NCBI RefSeq assembly: GCF_020386615.1
Contig: NZ_CP077769.1
Coordinates: forward strand, 4,898,001 to 4,962,000
Length of the DNA: 64,000 nucleotides
Source: Chitinophaga pendula
Lineage (GTDB): Bacteria > Bacteroidota > Bacteroidia > Chitinophagales > Chitinophagaceae
Reading direction: 5' to 3'
Under the pieces are notes generated by a model that saw only the letters and a list, made by a program, of their open reading frames with translations, ran no database searches and was not told the DNA's origin. Shown piece after piece: positions 18,289-27,281 of this stretch (position 1 is its first letter; each line of letters starts with the position of its first letter). The position numbers were made by a program, and so were the translations under genes.

Positions 18289-19800
18289 TTATGATCGGTT
18301 GCGAATAGCATCCACCAGTTTTTCCAGGCCGATGAATTCTCCGCATGTCATTACAGCGCTCATGGTAACGCCCAGAATACCGTGCAAGTTCAGGTTTTGT
18401 CCGGTAAGATACAAATTAGGCACTCTGGTCCGGGGTGAGATGCGGGTACGTAAGGGATCTTTGTAGTCCTTGAGTACGCCGTACATACTCCCATCGGTGG
18501 TGCCGAGGTAGTCCCTGTAGGAAAGTGGGGTAGCTGCATAGTAGCTATGAATGCAGTTCCTTAGTCCCGGGAATCTCTTTTCCACCCTGTCGAGCAGGCG
18601 ATTTGCTTTTTCTTCTTTGAAGGCCTCGTAGTCGGGGCCTCTGTCTGTTTCGTGTGATACGGTATTAAAGGTGTTTTTCCATTTGTCTAGCTCTCCGTAG
18701 CGCATATATGTCATGATAGCCAGGCTTTCTGCGAAGGCCGGTTCTTTCGAACCGGCGGCAGCCATTACTGCGAAAGTCTGCGGCCAATCATCTGTTGTAT
18801 AATCAATTCCGGCCCAGGCATCCGAGCTTTCATGGTGGTATACGTTGTAGTTCAGATAAGGGAAGGACTGTGGCTTTAATACGACATTGAGCACGAAGGG
18901 ACCGATCCCGTTTTCCAGGCTGCTGACGCGGGCCCTATAGGCGTTCCGTATCAGGTCTGATTCGGTGATGGCCATTGTTTGTGCCGGATGCAGGTTGGAG
19001 ATAAAATGTGTAGCACGGGCGATCTGGCCATCGCCCAGTTGAACATGAGATATATTTCCTCCTGTATCGACAATACGTTTCACTTCTGCGTGGCGTCGTA
19101 TTACGCCACCATTATCCATAATACAGCGACCCAGCCATTTGGCGATCTGGGAGCCGCCATCCACACATTTCCAGGCACTTTCAATGTAACTGTTCAGTAC
19201 CAGCGCATGTATATAAAAAGGTGTTTTATCAGCTACGCCCGCATACAATAAGTTATTTCCTGCCAATACCTGACGGAGACGTTCGTTGTCAGTGATGGAT
19301 GCGATGACCTCTTTAGTGTTCAGGCCCATCACTGATTCTTTTTCCTGTCCATCTCCGACACGTAGATTATACAATGGGAACTTTGCGCATACTTCGCGCA
19401 CCTTGCTGCAATAGTTATGTAGGGCAGTCCGTTCTTCAGGGAATTCCACCAGTAGCTGACGGATGAAGTTATCGTACCCTTGTGCTATTTTAAATTCTTT
19501 GTTGCTATCTCCGAAGGTGATCCTGTCGAAACCATCTTCATCCATCTGCCTGATCTTGAGATGCCGCATAATACCCAGATAGTCGAATACTTCGTACAGG
19601 TTCTGGCCGGGCGCCAGTCCTCCGATGTAGTGTACCCCTGAATCAAATATCACTTTATCGCGGGCATATGTCTGTAAACACCCCCCCATTTGTTTGTTCT
19701 TTTCATAGATGCATACTTTATAACCATGTTTACTTAGTATGGCACCACAGACCAAACCACCTAGTCCACTTCCTATTATGATGACATCATAGTTGTTCAT
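18289..19800 (-). CDS. FAD-dependent CrtI/phytoene-desaturase-like oxidoreductase
   Basis: About 503 residues if started at the ATG at 19800 ('MNNYDVIIIGSGLGG'); a longer frame exists upstream but overlaps the preceding gene and lacks family character. The N-terminus is a classic FAD-binding Rossmann motif, followed by 'EKNKQMGGCLQTY', and the end is 'YLTGQNLNLHGILGVTMSA', as in the phytoene desaturase / retinol saturase group. These enzymes change the double-bond state of polyenes. In this operon the protein may adjust saturation of the aryl polyene or oxidise an intermediate. The start overlaps the end of the MMPL fusion gene by 14 bases, so translation is probably coupled. Confidence 0.87.
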   Translation of the reverse strand: MNNYDVIIIGSGLGGLVCGAILSKHGYKVCIYEKNKQMGGCLQTYARDKVIFDSGVHYIGGLAPGQNLYEVFDYLGIMRHLKIRQMDEDGFDRITFGDSNKEFKIAQGYDNFIRQLLVEFPEERTALHNYCSKVREVCAKFPLYNLRVGDGQEKESVMGLNTKEVIASITDNERLRQVLAGNNLLYAGVADKTPFYIHALVLNSYIESAWKCVDGGSQIAKWLGRCIMDNGGVIRRHAEVKRIVDTGGNISHVQLGDGQIARATHFISNLHPAQTMAITESDLIRNAYRARVSSLENGIGPFVLNVVLKPQSFPYLNYNVYHHESSDAWAGIDYTTDDWPQTFAVMAAAGSKEPAFAESLAIMTYMRYGELDKWKNTFNTVSHETDRGPDYEAFKEEKANRLLDRVEKRFPGLRNCIHSYYAATPLSYRDYLGTTDGSMYGVLKDYKDPLRTRISPRTRVPNLYLTGQNLNLHGILGVTMSAVMTCGEFIGLEKLVDAIRNRS

Positions 19801-22800
19801 GTTGCTTGGGGGGATTTTTCCGTATAACAAAAATGATATTGGAGGTAAAGCGAGTATTATCGATACGTTCGCAGATCGCACCGGCATTTACCATCAATTG
19901 TTCTATATGAGCGGCGGAGAAAAAGGCCAAAGGTTGGCTGGTCTTGTTAAAGCCCAGGAGACGGGTAGAGAAAAGCTCTGTCAGGCGGGTACGTTTATGC
20001 CGCTGTTTCATATCAGCATCTCCATCACGGAGTAATATCATGCCACCGTCATTTAGCCGGCTGATACATCGGAGTAGTAGATGTTCCTGTTGTTCCGGCT
20101 GGAGATAATGCAGTACATCGCTGATCACAAATGCATCTGCCGGTGGCAGGTCATATGCGGTGATATCTGCACAAACGAAATCCAGTTGTGCTTTTCTGAG
20201 GTAGGCATGTGTCGCTGTTGCTATTTTATCTTCGTCGTAATCTACACCGGTAATGCGACGGGCCGGCGACAAAAAGTGTAACATATAAGGCAGGAATCCA
20301 TATCCACATCCTACATCCACAATCCTTCCTTCCTGTGGCAACAACTCATGGAACAAAGCATAGTTTTTTTCCATGCTGGTTTTGATACGCATGTACCATT
20401 CCAATACCGGTCCTTTATACAGGTAATTGTAGAGGAGTTGTTCGCGGTAATATGCAGGTATCTCTGTTGCCTGTCTCAGCTGTTCATATTCTTTCTTAAA
20501 ATAGCGGCTGATCTGTTTGGTGCGGGCGGCGTATCCCACTCCCCATTGCAGATCGTCCTGTTTGATACGAGGAAGATATTTTACGGTTATCAGTCCGTCT
20601 TTCAGCAGAAAATCTCCTTTCGACATGGTATAGGCGGTACCATGGATCACCATTGGCAGAACATCCAGGTTCAGTTGTTCTGCGATGAAAAAAGCGCCTT
20701 TATGAAAGCGTTTGATAACAGGGTCCGGTGAGCGCGTGCCTTCGGGATATACGACAATGGAGTACCCCTGTTCTACTTTTTCTCTGAGTTTATCTATGCT
20801 ACTTTCTGCACCATCTGCCACCGGATAATATTCTGCCATCCTGACGACGGCACCAAATACGGGAGAACGCCATACCCAGTCATTCGTCAACAGTATTACT
20901 TTCGGATGCAGCATAGTAGATACCAGTATATCCAGGAATGACTGGTGATTGCTGATAATAACGGCCGGTGTTTCCAGCTGTTCATTCAAAGGATTGACAA
21001 TACGTTTTTTCACATTTGCCATGATGTACAATAGCGAATGTGTGTATGCAGACAAAGCTACATGGTACAGATATTTTCCTTTTTGCTTGTTGAATGGGTT
21101 GAGCCGGATCAATACAAATCCAACTACCGTCAGCAACAGGCTACCTATGGTAAAGTAGAAGAAGGCGAATACTGATTTACCCCAGCCGGTCAGGGTCCAG
21201 GGGGCCAATCCTTTGGTGACACGATCAGTGATCAGCCAGTTAAACAGGAAAGGTATGAGTACTTGTGATATGAGTACTACACAGCCGATACCGATAATGG
21301 AGATCAATGCGATAGAGCGAAGGGAAGGATGTTGTGCAAATATGAGTACACCTAATCCTAATATCGTGGTAATGGCGGAAAAGAAGATAGAAGACCGGAA
21401 AGAGGACAGGTATTGTTTTCCGGATTTATATTGCTGTATCAGCCCATCCATCGTGAAGATGCTGTAGTCATCTCCCAACCCGAAGATGAAGGTGCTCAAT
21501 ATGATGTTTACGATATTGAACCGGATGCCGAATAATCCCATGATCCCGAGTATCCATACCCAGCTTACCAACATGGGTATAAAGGTGATCAGGGCCAGCT
21601 CTATACGGCCATATGATAGTAGTAAGGCGAGAAATACCAGTACGGAAGTCATCCAGGCGATACTGTTGAATTCATCCCGGATGATCTGTGCCAGCCGGTT
21701 GGCCGTATATTGTTTATCCAGCGCGGTGGTATTTTCCAACCCTTCCAGTGCTTTATAGACGGATGGTTTATTCGCGGTCTCTACTTTCAGTAGAGTTACC
21801 AGGGAGGTACGATCTGTTTTCTCTGTGATAAAGTCTGATAATGGTCCTTTTTTAAGCAAGGCTAAGTCTTCGGCAGACAAGGTAATGAAGTCGTTGTGCA
21901 GCCATTCTGCAAACGGCGTAAATGCAGCAGGTCTGAATCCGACGGCAGGTCCCTGTTGTTGCAGGTACGCTAATAACCGTTGTTTCTTTTCCGGCGTCCA
22001 GAAGCGGTTCCAGCGCTGGATACGTTGTTGCTGCTGCTGCAGGGAAGGTAGTAAGCCGTCCACGCTTACTGCTTTCCTGACCAATCCCTGCTGCTTTAGC
22101 TGCTGTATCAGGGGCATCATCTGCTCCTGGTGACGCAGTGCTTCTTCCAGATCTTTTCCTTCGGTGACAACGTAGATGGATTGGGCTGCATAGGCATTGA
22201 TATGATTTAACCGGGCTTCTGCGTCCTGTAACGCAGGCGACATAAAGTTCATCCGCATCATATCGCTTTCAAAAGATACATACCGGGCGGTAAAGAAAAA
22301 TACGACGGTAAGCAGTAGTATTCCCGCTATCAATAGCTTACTGCGTTCCGGGCGATATTCAGCGATCTTATCCAACCAGGTGTGCCGGGGTATGCTGTCT
22401 TTTGCAGGCTGTTTACCCATTACTATCCAATGGGGCAGGAATATCAGTGAATATAAGGCGGCTCCCACCAGGCTTAGGGCGGCGAATAAGCCGACATCCT
22501 GCAGAATAGGGGATTTGACCAGTTGAAGACACAGGAATCCGCCGACGGTGGTAAAACTGCCAACTGTCATTGGAGTGGCCAGGTCTTTTATCACCTCGCG
22601 GATATCGGGCAAGTGGCGATAGTGATTAAAGACATGCAGGGAATAGTTGACAGCGATACCTAACACTACAGATCCTCCACCCAATGCAATTACTGAAATG
22701 CTTCCCTTTAATAAGGCTACTCCTCCCAGGGAGAACAGTCCACCGAATGCTACTGGTATCATCACAAGCAATGGTGCTCTTTTCTTACGGAAGAAAAACG

Positions 22801-23659
22801 CGATCAGCACAACCAGCAGCACGACTGTGATACCCTGCGTAAATAAGGTATCGCGTCTAAGCTGGGCGGCATTACCAACAGATACGGCGGTAGCGCCGAA
22901 ATAGCTTGCCTTCAGCAAAGGATGCTGTTGCTGGAGACTATCCAACGTTGTATCCAGTAAGCGCAGGAAAGGGGCATTTTTGCCTGTAGCGCCGGGAGGA
23001 TATACAGGGGTGATGAATAGCAGCAGGTGACGTTGATCTTTGGTCATCACGTACCCGTCGTACAATTCAAACTGTTCATCGTACTGAAGACGTTGTAACT
23101 TACGGATACCTAACCAGCTGATACCTACCGGGTCGGCCTGTATCATTTGTTTCATGACCAATCCTGCCGGAGAGATCAGGGTTTGATAGTCCTGCTGTAA
23201 AGTTTGTTGTAATCTGTTTGTGGTAATTAATGCATCAATGGAATCATAATCTTTTTCTTCGAGGAAAACAGGCAGATGTGTACGGATGACCGTCATCAGG
23301 TCCATTACGGAGGCATCTTCTGTTTGTCCCTGCAGTTGTTTGATATAGGGGGACAATTGTGTAGCAGCTATGGAAGAGAATCCGGCAGCGAAAGTGGTTA
23401 AGCTATCCGGTTGGGGGATGCCGGTAGTATCTTTCAGGGATAACGTCAGTACAAGTTTATCCGCAAATTTAGAATCCTGGAAGACCTGTTGCAGTTTGTT
23501 GAGTTTCTCGTCGCGGGGCAGGATGCGGGTGATATCTTCTTCAAGTCTGATCCGAGAAGCGAAGTAGCCAGCTATCATGAAACAGGCTATTGCACAAAAC
23601 CACAATAGCCCTTTGCGTTTTTCAAAAAATTGGTAGATATAAATAAAGAAACTCCCCAT
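19787..23659 (-). CDS. three-domain fusion: MMPL/RND-type exporter, acyltransferase, methyltransferase
   Basis: A 1290-residue protein. Residues 1 to about 830 form an MMPL (RND-superfamily) exporter: one helix, a large periplasmic loop, a helix bundle, then the same layout repeated. From about 885 to 1070 it carries a PlsC-type acyltransferase domain with the H-x4-D motif His905-Asp910 (NHQSFLD) and the 'YPEGTRS' motif from Tyr971. The C-terminal 180 residues are a class I SAM methyltransferase with motif I 'IVDVGCGYGFLP' near 1115. MMPL proteins of aryl-polyene clusters are thought to move the lipid product to the outer membrane; here acyl transfer and methylation are tied to the same chain, with both extra domains probably cytoplasmic. 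No frameshift is seen: the frame is continuous. Confidence 0.9.
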   Translation of the reverse strand: MGSFFIYIYQFFEKRKGLLWFCAIACFMIAGYFASRIRLEEDITRILPRDEKLNKLQQVFQDSKFADKLVLTLSLKDTTGIPQPDSLTTFAAGFSSIAATQLSPYIKQLQGQTEDASVMDLMTVIRTHLPVFLEEKDYDSIDALITTNRLQQTLQQDYQTLISPAGLVMKQMIQADPVGISWLGIRKLQRLQYDEQFELYDGYVMTKDQRHLLLFITPVYPPGATGKNAPFLRLLDTTLDSLQQQHPLLKASYFGATAVSVGNAAQLRRDTLFTQGITVVLLVVLIAFFFRKKRAPLLVMIPVAFGGLFSLGGVALLKGSISVIALGGGSVVLGIAVNYSLHVFNHYRHLPDIREVIKDLATPMTVGSFTTVGGFLCLQLVKSPILQDVGLFAALSLVGAALYSLIFLPHWIVMGKQPAKDSIPRHTWLDKIAEYRPERSKLLIAGILLLTVVFFFTARYVSFESDMMRMNFMSPALQDAEARLNHINAYAAQSIYVVTEGKDLEEALRHQEQMMPLIQQLKQQGLVRKAVSVDGLLPSLQQQQQRIQRWNRFWTPEKKQRLLAYLQQQGPAVGFRPAAFTPFAEWLHNDFITLSAEDLALLKKGPLSDFITEKTDRTSLVTLLKVETANKPSVYKALEGLENTTALDKQYTANRLAQIIRDEFNSIAWMTSVLVFLALLLSYGRIELALITFIPMLVSWVWILGIMGLFGIRFNIVNIILSTFIFGLGDDYSIFTMDGLIQQYKSGKQYLSSFRSSIFFSAITTILGLGVLIFAQHPSLRSIALISIIGIGCVVLISQVLIPFLFNWLITDRVTKGLAPWTLTGWGKSVFAFFYFTIGSLLLTVVGFVLIRLNPFNKQKGKYLYHVALSAYTHSLLYIMANVKKRIVNPLNEQLETPAVIISNHQSFLDILVSTMLHPKVILLTNDWVWRSPVFGAVVRMAEYYPVADGAESSIDKLREKVEQGYSIVVYPEGTRSPDPVIKRFHKGAFFIAEQLNLDVLPMVIHGTAYTMSKGDFLLKDGLITVKYLPRIKQDDLQWGVGYAARTKQISRYFKKEYEQLRQATEIPAYYREQLLYNYLYKGPVLEWYMRIKTSMEKNYALFHELLPQEGRIVDVGCGYGFLPYMLHFLSPARRITGVDYDEDKIATATHAYLRKAQLDFVCADITAYDLPPADAFVISDVLHYLQPEQQEHLLLRCISRLNDGGMILLRDGDADMKQRHKRTRLTELFSTRLLGFNKTSQPLAFFSAAHIEQLMVNAGAICERIDNTRFTSNIIFVIRKNPPKQHEQL

Positions 23660-23693
23660 TACTTAGAACATTCCGATTTACAACATGTGTTAT

Positions 23694-24908
23694 TTAAGTG
23701 GCTGGCGGGCCAGTAGTAATTGTACGGCTGGTACGGAACCATTGCAACAGCAGGTAAGTGATACCTGTTGCGACCAGGCCGGCCAGTATTGCCAGGGTGA
23801 TACTGCCGTACAGATATTGCACAACATTTTGCTGGATTGTTTCCAGCGTAAGTGCTTTTGTGAATACCAGGAAGGTTGCGTCTGTACCTACCCAATATTT
23901 ACCCATCATGAAGCTGGCGAATACGATCAGCGGGATCATGGGAGGTATGCTGATATTAGCGGCAATGATCACCAATACCCTGTTGAGCCGGAATAAGGTA
24001 GCCAGCAGTAATGCTATCAGCATTTGAAAGCCCCATACCGGTACGATCCCCATAAATACACCAAATCCTATTGACAACGCCTTTTTTATATTAGACTCGT
24101 TGGGGTTCAGTACATGCTCGTGCCATATCTTTTTCCAGCTTTCTTTTTTGAACAGGAAGCGGATGAAGTCCCTCGGTTTTATGTACAGGAAGGTGATCAG
24201 TACCAGTACGGTATTTAATACGCTGATACGGGAGAAGTCTCGAAAAGGTCTGAAGTGAGAGACCCTTTCTTCGGCAGGTGGATAATATACTTGTACCGGT
24301 GTCCAGTCTATTTTGATCCCTCTCCATGCGCAGCGCACTAATACCTCTACTTCAAATTCGTAGCGCGTGCAGAAGAACCTCATCTTTTTCATGAGTAACA
24401 GTGGATAAAGGCGATATCCCGATTGTGTATCGGGTGCCTTTATACCAGTTTCCACATAGAACCAAAAGTTGGAGAAGCGATTGGCGAAGGTGTTTTTACC
24501 CGGCATATTCTTTTCGCGGATATTGCGGGCACCTATTACCAATGCCTGGTTGTTTTCTTGGAGTTTATCCAGGAATACCGGCAAATCGGATGCGAAATGT
24601 TGTCCATCCGCATCGATAGTGATCACATAATCATATCCCTGTTGTAATGCATAGGCGAAACCCCGGCGCAGCGCAATCCCTTTGCCCCGGTTGGGCATAT
24701 AGGTAACGAGCTGTATACCAGGATATTGTTCCAGTATATCTGCAGTATTATCGGTAGCACCATCATTTACGACGATCACGTGTGACGTGTATGCTAATAC
24801 CGATTGCAGTACCGCACCCAGGGTAGTCCCATTGTTATAGGTGGGTATCAGTACCGCGACCTTGTAGTTATCAAATAATTGCCTGTATGTATCTCCTGTT
24901 CCGCTCAT
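23694..24908 (-). CDS. family 2 glycosyltransferase fused to a DUF2062 membrane domain
   Basis: A 404-residue protein. Residues 16-230 are a GT-A fold glycosyltransferase of family 2 ('VAVLIPTYNNGTTLGAVLQS'), with the metal-binding 'DADGQH' around residue 100. Residues from about 265 to 395 form a hydrophobic DUF2062 domain ('IGFGVFMGIVPVWGFQML'). This combination is found in aryl-polyene clusters of several phyla. It may add a sugar or transfer a head group on the inner membrane, or work with the acyltransferases on a lipid carrier; the acceptor is unknown. It overlaps the dehydratase gene by 4 bases and precedes the MMPL fusion by 34. Confidence 0.88.
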   Translation of the reverse strand: MSGTGDTYRQLFDNYKVAVLIPTYNNGTTLGAVLQSVLAYTSHVIVVNDGATDNTADILEQYPGIQLVTYMPNRGKGIALRRGFAYALQQGYDYVITIDADGQHFASDLPVFLDKLQENNQALVIGARNIREKNMPGKNTFANRFSNFWFYVETGIKAPDTQSGYRLYPLLLMKKMRFFCTRYEFEVEVLVRCAWRGIKIDWTPVQVYYPPAEERVSHFRPFRDFSRISVLNTVLVLITFLYIKPRDFIRFLFKKESWKKIWHEHVLNPNESNIKKALSIGFGVFMGIVPVWGFQMLIALLLATLFRLNRVLVIIAANISIPPMIPLIVFASFMMGKYWVGTDATFLVFTKALTLETIQQNVVQYLYGSITLAILAGLVATGITYLLLQWFRTSRTITTGPPAT

Positions 24909-25276
24909 GGGTTCTTAAATACTCCCTGGAATTTCATAAACGTCAACGGATCACTTTTCAGTAAAGCATTTACTTTGATAGTGCCATCTTCCTGGGTGGT
25001 GTGTTGCAGTTCAATGGCAACTTCCGGGTGATGCAACGGGTTGATAGCGTTCAGGAACTTCATGCTGTTCGCTTTTTTCAGCTGCAGTTTGCGTTCCAAT
25101 TTTCTTTCCAGCAGCTCCTGGATGGTCTGCATCATACAAACACCCGGAACAACCGGTTGGCCCGGAAAATGTCCTTCAAAAATCGGGTGAGCAGCATTTA
25201 ATGCTATTGACAACCGTAGTGGCTGTCCTTCTTCTGCGTGCTCCTGCACGATGGTATAAAATGTTCCTGCCAGCAT
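24905..25276 (-). CDS. ApeI/FabZ-like hot-dog 3-hydroxyacyl-ACP dehydratase
   Basis: A 123-residue hot-dog protein. The segment 'HPIFEGHFPGQPVVPGVCMM' (residues 30-49) is the FabZ/FabA active-site signature, with the catalytic His in GHFPG; the helix that follows is 'QTIQELLERKLE'. The usual catalytic Glu/Asp on that helix is represented by a Glu (QELLE). It would remove water from 3-hydroxyacyl-ACP intermediates to make the conjugated double bonds of the polyene. A second, different dehydratase-like gene is at 34559. It overlaps the genes on both sides by 1 and 4 bases. Confidence 0.87.
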   Translation of the reverse strand: MLAGTFYTIVQEHAEEGQPLRLSIALNAAHPIFEGHFPGQPVVPGVCMMQTIQELLERKLERKLQLKKANSMKFLNAINPLHHPEVAIELQHTTQEDGTIKVNALLKSDPLTFMKFQGVFKNP

Positions 25277-25896
25277 TATTGTTGTACGCGTTGTAGTGAA
25301 ATATTAAATTTAAAATTCTGATGTTGAATACAGATACTATCGGGTACACCGTCCTGATAGTGGCTCATCCAGACCTTTACGACTGCTTTCCTGTCGGAGG
25401 ATTTTTCAATCCGTTCTAGGCGGGTGCAATGCGGGTCGGTGATATAATAATTGGCACCTTTTTCGGTCGGCATCTTCACGTACTGATAGTTGCTGTCTCT
25501 GAGTAACTGTGCCTGCCGGTAATCCGGATTCAGCAATACCAGTTCAAAGTCTTTACGCAGGGCGTTCACTATGATGGCTTTGTCCATTTTAGGCATCATA
25601 TAATGTTTGGTAAAGTTACCATCCTGTGCAAAGGCGAAGTCAAAGAACTTGAATCCGACTTCGTTTGTAAACACTATCCGCAGGCTGCTATCCGGCATTT
25701 GCTTAAAGAAGAGCAATCCGCTCAAGTGGTGTTTCAGTACGTCGACCTGTGTACTGTATAAGGCCTGTGTGAAGCGTGGTTTAAAACGGGCTACGCATGC
25801 AGGATCTCCCGCCGCCGGTCTTAAAGAGCGATAGGCAGATACACAGCCGGACAAGGCCATTATACACAACATACTATTTAACCGCAAAGATCGCAT
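25276..25896 (-). CDS. lipoprotein of the pigment operon, function unknown
   Basis: About 206 residues from the ATG at 25896, which was chosen because it gives a proper lipoprotein signal (MRSLRLNSML, then ALSGC with Cys18); a longer frame from 25947 would hide the signal. The mature part is mixed alpha/beta with no catalytic motif recognised. Aryl-polyene operons of other phyla also carry a lipoprotein next to the LolA-like and MMPL genes, so it probably helps move or place the pigment in the outer membrane. It overlaps the LolA-like gene by 23 bases and the dehydratase by 1, so all three are translated from one message. Confidence 0.75.
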   Translation of the reverse strand: MRSLRLNSMLCIMALSGCVSAYRSLRPAAGDPACVARFKPRFTQALYSTQVDVLKHHLSGLLFFKQMPDSSLRIVFTNEVGFKFFDFAFAQDGNFTKHYMMPKMDKAIIVNALRKDFELVLLNPDYRQAQLLRDSNYQYVKMPTEKGANYYITDPHCTRLERIEKSSDRKAVVKVWMSHYQDGVPDSICIQHQNFKFNISLQRVQQ

Positions 25897-26512
25897 CCGG
25901 GATGTCCGTGTTGAGTTGTTTATGTAAAAATGTGATGTTGGTATCATCGCCGGATACTTCCAGCATACGGATACCGGACACGCTGAAATCCTTTTTATCT
26001 ACCAGTAGCTGTATTGCTTTAAAATACTGCTTCAAGGCGGCAGCAACCGGTACCATCTCCAGCTGATATTGCTGGTTATTTTCCAGTATGCGGCTGGTGA
26101 AGTCTTTGTTATCCAGTACGCTGCCTTTTACACAGTCTATTGTGATCTTATTGATCTGTTCGAATAGTTTGTTGGATTTTGCAGATACCTTATGTTCCTT
26201 GTGACCATCTTTTGTACGGATATCTTTTCCATTGATGACCAGCAGATAATAACTGGGCTGTTGATATTCCATCCGTACCTTGTCTTCTTTTTTGAACCAG
26301 AACTTCCCTTTTGAGGTGATCTTATCGGAAAGCATGCTTAAATTCTTTTCCTGTACAAAATCAGCCTGTATGGTACGGGTTTGCTGGGCAGCTTTTGCAA
26401 ACTGTTGTCTGAAAGCGGTAACATCTGCGACCGGTTTAAATCCGGAGTTCTGTGCCAGTAGTTGTCCGGCAAGCAGTAAAAAACCGCTCAATATCATCCA
26501 TCCTCTACGCAT
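25874..26512 (-). CDS. LolA-like periplasmic carrier protein of the pigment operon
   Basis: A 212-residue protein with a signal peptide (residues 1-20, ending QLLAQ). The body has the LolA pattern: 'FRQQFAKAAQQTRTIQADF', then 'SKGKFWFKKEDKVRMEYQQP' with the strand-rich half-barrel that holds a lipid. LolA carries lipoproteins between membranes; cluster-specific copies in aryl-polyene operons are thought to carry the pigment lipid. It has overlaps of 8 bases with the deacetylase gene before it and 23 bases with the lipoprotein gene after it. It is unlikely to be the housekeeping lolA. Confidence 0.87.
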   Translation of the reverse strand: MRRGWMILSGFLLLAGQLLAQNSGFKPVADVTAFRQQFAKAAQQTRTIQADFVQEKNLSMLSDKITSKGKFWFKKEDKVRMEYQQPSYYLLVINGKDIRTKDGHKEHKVSAKSNKLFEQINKITIDCVKGSVLDNKDFTSRILENNQQYQLEMVPVAAALKQYFKAIQLLVDKKDFSVSGIRMLEVSGDDTNITFLHKQLNTDIPDAIFAVK

Positions 26513-27281
26513 AAGCAGGTATGTTTAATAACTTGTCAATCCTTTCGATGGTATAACCCTGTTGTCTGATACGGGTGATCAGTTCGGGCAATACTTTCCG
26601 GGTTATTTCGCAGGTGTCGTGTAACAGCAGGATGGCACCCGGATGTAGTTTTTGCAGGATACGTTGCAGCAGTTCCTGTTCGTTGGTAGCAACAGTATCC
26701 AATGATCGTATGCTCCACCCTACCGGCAGGTAGGCTCCCTGCAGGATGGCTTTTTTCAGATTGGGGTTTGTTACTCCGTAAGGAGGCCGGAATAGCTTCG
26801 GTACCAGCCCCGTTGTTTTCTCCAGCACCTGATCTGTCTGGCGTAATTCAGCTAACATCTTTGCCGGTCCAAACAAGTCGAACCAGAAGTGATGTGAATA
26901 ACTATGATTTGCCAGCACATGCCCTTCCGCCTGTATACGTGTCAGCAGGTCCGGATGCTGTGCGGCCCTTTCGCCGATACAAAAAAAGGTAGCCGGTACT
27001 TCTGTGGCTTTCAGTATATCCAGTATGGCAGGCGTATGTTGTGGCAGCGGGCCATCGTCGAAGGTTAGCGCCATACGTTTGTCTGGGATATCGCTTTTAC
27101 ATATTACGGGCAGGTAAAACCCCGCATTGATATTACATGCTCCCCATGCTGTCAGCCCGGTCCAGGCCAGCAACGGCAATATCCACAGCCACCAGGGTAC
27201 AGGCTGCCAGGCCATGTGCACCAGGAGCAGGATACCTAACAGTATCCCCGTGATAATATTTGTGCGCCGGTAGTTTAGCAT
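26505..27281 (-). CDS. NodB-type polysaccharide deacetylase family protein
   Basis: A 258-residue protein with two N-terminal hydrophobic segments (about 9-50) and a NodB domain from about 68 to 250. Motif 1 'LTFDDGP' holds the two aspartates, motif 2 'NHSYSHH' the metal histidines, motif 3 'RPPYG' and motif 4 'LHDT' are all present, so it should be active on an N- or O-acyl group. In a pigment operon it might remove an acetyl group from a glycosylated or amide-linked intermediate; the substrate is not evident. It overlaps its neighbours by 7 and 8 bases. Confidence 0.85.
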   Translation of the reverse strand: MLNYRRTNIITGILLGILLLVHMAWQPVPWWLWILPLLAWTGLTAWGACNINAGFYLPVICKSDIPDKRMALTFDDGPLPQHTPAILDILKATEVPATFFCIGERAAQHPDLLTRIQAEGHVLANHSYSHHFWFDLFGPAKMLAELRQTDQVLEKTTGLVPKLFRPPYGVTNPNLKKAILQGAYLPVGWSIRSLDTVATNEQELLQRILQKLHPGAILLLHDTCEITRKVLPELITRIRQQGYTIERIDKLLNIPAYA

